Program-made: the position numbers and the translations under genes
The notes under the pieces: generated by a model
What the model saw: the letters and a program-made list of their open reading frames with translations, nothing else
Told to the model about the DNA's origin: nothing
Databases searched by the model: none
Origin: Sapria himalayana
Taxonomy: Eukaryota; Streptophyta; Magnoliopsida; Malpighiales; Rafflesiaceae
Assembly (NCBI GenBank): GCA_029783825.1
Contig: JAREIK010002637.1
Location: 850,583-914,582, forward strand
Reading direction: 5' to 3'
Length of the DNA stretch: 64,000 bases
Shown: positions 60,376 through 64,000 of the stretch, in pieces
Numbering within the stretch: the first letter of the stretch is position 1
How the letters are laid out: every line of letters starts with the position of its first letter

Positions 60376-60773
60376 ATTGTATATATTTTTGTATATATTT
60401 ATATATTGTATATAGCATACATAAATTATAATAAAAGAGAAATATTTTTATTATATAAATTAGAAATGGAATATGATATTTCGAATTCCATTTCTAATTT
60501 AAAATTGAAATTTATATTTATATTCAATTCCATCACTATTTTAGTATTGGAATAGAAATGGAAACTGAGATCTCATTTTCTTTCCTATAATTAGAAACAT
60601 CAAATTTTCATCATACATATTAGAAATCTTAGGATATTTTTTGTTTCTAAAATTTTGAAATGAACCTTTTAAAAATGGAAACTTTGCGTATCTATTTAAG
60701 TTGTTAATTGCAAGTTGTTATAGAAGTAGAGATGAATTTGATCATTTCTAATTTGCTTCTTTCTTGTAGAGTG

Positions 60774-61297
60774 TGCATCTATAACACACACACACTCACT
60801 CACTCACACACATATATATCTTTATAGGTTTATATACATATAAATATATGTGTGCAAATATTTTTATTTATTGGTTTATAAATAAATAAATAAATATATA
60901 TATATATAACCTATGTATGTGTGTATGTATATATATATATATATGTATATACACATATCTATCTGTCTATTTTATATTTATAGCTTTATATACACATAAA
61001 TATGTATATATAAAAATATTTATATTTATTAGTTTATATAGATATATATAGATAAAAACAAACATTGACATGTTGGGTGGGGGGCATATAAGGGCTTTTG
61101 ATTTTTATAGTTCTAAAATATTAATATTTTATTTTTTAGGATATTTTCTTTAAAAAAAACTAACAAAACATTCTCCAAAATTTTAAATTAGCAAAACATG
61201 CATAATACTTCATATGTTGTAAAAAAACATCAATGTTTTCAAATTCGAAAACTAAGTTTTTTGATTATATATATATATATATATATAAACTAATATA

Positions 61298-61333
<36 letters not shown>

Positions 61334-61379
61334 CTAAATCTATAAATATATCTTTCCGAAATCCTCCCAAAATCTTCAA
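60774..61379. repeat. Microsatellite-rich spacer
   Basis: (CA)n and (CACT)n at about 60785-60811, (TA)n tracts at about 60895-60908 and 60929-60944, (AT)n at about 61266-61286, and (CA)n at about 61299-61330. No gene seen. Confidence 0.8.
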
Positions 61380-63520
61380 AAATCCTCAAGAACTTGCAAA
61401 ATTCTAGCCTTGGAAGGCTTAGAATCAGGCAAGTTCATGTTTGTTCTAAGTTTCTATAACTTAGATGTCTTGTGTGGCTTTTTAAAATTATCAATATGGG
61501 ATTTACAGGACTTCCCAACATCTCTTGTAGTAATAAAATGAACAAAACCCTAAGGAGCATCGAAAGCCATCCTGAGTCACAGGCGCCTGTCTCGCCAATA
61601 TCACCATCACCAAAACCTCTTGATGAATTGAAGAATTAAATCCAAAAGAGGAGGCTTGTAGTTTGCTCTGAATATGACTTGGATGCAATTGAATATCTAA
61701 TAGATGATGGATGTTGCCAAAAAATCATCTACGGTAAGATTTCGGCTCTCTCGAATGATTTCCCCTCAAAAAACCTTCTTGAGAATGAAACTTCTTCTGA
61801 TATTAATGAAAACTTTTGTACCGATGTTGATTTAAATGGTGTTTTGAGTGGATTAAATGATATTTCGGAAAGGAATAATGATTGAAAACAAAAAACCCAT
61901 ATCTCGGAGACTGGCAGAGATGAAGATAAGCCTTCTATAAGAGAAGTTTTCCCGAATGAAGGTACGAATGGTTCTGGTAATGTTAGTATTGCCGATTTAA
62001 AATCTTCTTCTACTTCTATGGACAAATCATTGGAAAATTGTAATGTGGGAGGTAAATGCCTAATTGAAAATGCCAAAACACTGATTACCTCGAAGGATAA
62101 TGAGTAGTATACAAAGGAATGCATATTTTCTTATCTTGGAAATTCTAAAACAAACTTGATTTCTACCTCTTCTGATGCAAATGAACATGCGAAAAGGCAT
62201 AAACATGAAATGATAAGCATGTCAAGTGATACTAGTGAGTTCTCAAATGACCTTAGTAATCAAATGGAACCATCAGGGGGGTATGATTTCTTTTCTCATA
62301 AGTCAGAGAATGAAAATAACCTACCTATTATAGAAGAAAATTATAAGAAAAAAGAGTCCCAAGCCCCGTTAGCAAAAAATAGAGGCTTGAGGAAATGGAG
62401 GCCTATAACCTTGAAGCCAAATATGCAAGAAAATAAAGGCTTATATACTGTTGAACACTAGATATGGGGGGAGCAAAAGCCAGGTTCCCATCCATAAAAC
62501 TTATAAGAAAAATAAAGCTCATTGGAGTAGTTTATTTTCGGGTAATATAGCCTTGGTCAATACCACAAAATTGACCTATCTTCCTCCTAAGTTGCCAAAC
62601 AACGCTTGTTTTGAAGAGAATGATTTACTCATCGGGATGAACACTAGAAACATTACCTGGTGGGATATTTTGTAACTAGAAATCTTGGGCAGATATTATT
62701 GAAAAGATTTATGGAAGAACATTGGAGAATTACTTCACAAGTCATTCAACACCCGAGTGGATGGATCATCTTTTAATTCAATAACTCGGAGAAAGTTGAG
62801 GAAATCCTAAAAAATGGTCTTTTCTTAGTTATTGGGCGGGCCTTGAATGTGAAACCACTTTCGATGGGATTTCATTACGGACTAAAAGTAATGGCTAGGA
62901 TACTAATATGGGTAAAGATGCCTAATTTTCCCATTCACTTATGGAAATCAATAGGATTGAGCAAAGCAGCAAATTGTCTTGGGCAGCCCCTACACATGGA
63001 TAAGCTCACATCTAGCATCTCAAAAATTGCATTTGCATGAGTGTTAGTTGAGATTGATTTGAATGAAAAGCTAATCGATGAAATTTTTTTAAACTTACTG
63101 GATGGATCTAAAATTTGCTTATATATGAAAACCTCCCCTCATTCTATAATTTATATTCATTATTTGGGCATTCTTCAGGCAGCTGTCAAGCAAATGAGAA
63201 GAAAGAGGCAGAACATATAGATCCAGTAGTCCAGGATTGGGCAGAGGAGAAAAAGGAGCATGGCTCCCCCCTATAGGAAGGTCAATGCCTGGAAGATTCC
63301 TCAAAAGAGAAAGCTGCATCACTTCTGCCAGAACAAAGCAAAAGATGTGAATGAAGGAAAAAATGATGGTTTTACGGTGGTCAAAGTAAGGAAGAAAAAG
63401 AGAGACCTAAGCAATGCTAAAAAGGGCACATCTCTAAACTTAAGAAACAAAGACAAGTTGAAAGACATAGCTACCAATGGCTCTACCCCTTGGACCAGCA
63501 TAGATAGTATTTAGGATAAC
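61380..63520 (+). pseudogene. L1-type LINE ORF1 (DUF4283 protein), degraded
   Basis: After a long acidic/serine-rich leader (61540-62460) comes WSSLFSGNIALVNTTKLTYL, PPKLPNN, NTRNITWWDIL, then LFLVIGRALNVKPLSMGF, ARILIWVKMPNFPIHLWK, GLSKAANCLGQPLHMDKLTS, IAFARVLVEIDLNEKL. This is the DUF4283 RNA-binding region of plant LINE ORF1. A zinc knuckle would be expected next near 63130-63180 but its cysteines are not seen. A basic tail (KVRKKKRDLSNAKKG) follows to about 63513. Several frameshifts and stops (for example near 61638 and 62105) show decay. Confidence 0.8.
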
Positions 63521-64000
63521 TCAACCCCCTAAAAATGAGTTTTTAGATGTTGTTTTCTATGCTTGGAGGTTTTTCTTTTGGAATTTTGGAGGGTGAAATA
63601 GGGAGAGGACATTTACACTCTCCCAATTATATTTTTTAAGGGATATTTGAGGTGAGGTGGGGGCACCTCTAGGTAGTTTTTCTTGGTTGATGGCATGTTT
63701 ACTTGTGGATGGTCATATATGCAATGGGAAAAATATGCTAGCAGCTAGCTGCCTAAATTTTAAAATACTAAGCTGGGAATAGCTTGTGAAGATGATTGTA
63801 TATACGAGAAGTCCATAACAACATATAGTAGCTCTCTACCTGGTAGTAATCGAGATTTGATTGTAAGGGTCGAGGATGCTATTTTTTATTAGAGATACAA
63901 TATAAGTAGAGAATTGTATGTGGAAATTGTAAGGGGTGATAAGAACCATGATGTAACCTAGTTTAAAGTGTACTGCTAGGGGAAGAGAGGGATCAGTAGG
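63521..64000 (+). other. Sequence after LINE ORF1, no domain recognised
   Basis: It is of the composition of the preceding LINE and may be the ORF1-ORF2 spacer. The endonuclease start of ORF2 is not seen before the window ends. Confidence 0.4.

Larger units (their letters stand above)
55251..60773 (+). mobile_element. Decayed CACTA (En/Spm) DNA transposon
   Basis: The left end is CACTACAATAAAATAACG. The right end read inward is CACTCTACAAGAAAGAAGC, the CACTACAAGAAA type with a two-base change. Both subterminal zones repeat TTAGAAATGGAA in both directions (near 55326, 55434, 60463, 60489), as CACTA elements do. The inside carries TNP2-type and Transposase_24-type pieces on the plus strand. 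The expected 3-bp TSD is not preserved. Confidence 0.75.

Noticed and set aside
1..64000. tRNA, rRNA, CRISPR, organelle insertions or prokaryote-type operons
   Set aside because: I saw no cloverleaf-like sequence with matching boxes, no spaced identical repeats and no organelle genes; composition and elements are plant nuclear throughout.

Overview
The window is nuclear DNA of a flowering plant. It is strongly AT-rich. It holds many decayed plant transposable elements (Copia LTR retrotransposons, RTE- and L1-type LINEs, several hAT families, one CACTA element) and one split protein-coding gene whose product matches the plant-type UFD2 ubiquitin conjugation factor E4 (the Arabidopsis relative is MUSE3/UBE4). 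The sequence does not name the species.

Host gene. Two exons on the minus strand are convincing. Exon 1 (47987-48792, with the start codon) and exon 2 (12264-12468) join in phase with canonical splice sites and read continuously through the conserved junction D-V-G/Q-Q-C. They are separated by an intron of 35,518 bp. No third exon was found below 12264, so intron 2 is either longer than 12.2 kb or the gene is broken. The window covers about the first 337 codons of a protein that is normally about 1,000 residues. The central core and the C-terminal U-box are not here.

Layout, low to high coordinate. 1-12263 (intron 2 or downstream): two large copies of an AT-rich dispersed repeat, a hAT-like MITE with target-site duplication (TSD), and a decayed eIF5 gene copy on the plus strand with a 28-G run. 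12264-12468: exon 2. 12469-47986: giant intron 1, packed with a 5' Copia half (13805-16860), a GC-richer DNA transposon (17737-18700), three Copia RT/RNaseH remnants (about 18.8-20.3, 21.0-22.6 and 28.1-30.9 kb), two RTE LINEs (28.9-30.1 and 42.1-44.2 kb), two hAT transposase relics of one family (23.9-26.8 and 35.0-39.7 kb), non-autonomous hAT elements with 8-bp TSDs, a fourth Copia 3' end, and a 1.8-kb hAT (45343-47122). 47987-48792: exon 1. 48793-49132: presumed 5' UTR and promoter. 49133-53370: a Copia element lacking gag. 55251-60773: a decayed CACTA element with a nested hAT MITE and a duplicated exon. 61380-63520: ORF1 of an L1-type LINE.

The elements do not work together with the host gene. 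They have enlarged its introns and lie against its promoter. Every retroelement identified inside intron 1 lies antisense to the gene. No tRNA, rRNA, CRISPR array or prokaryotic-type system was seen.
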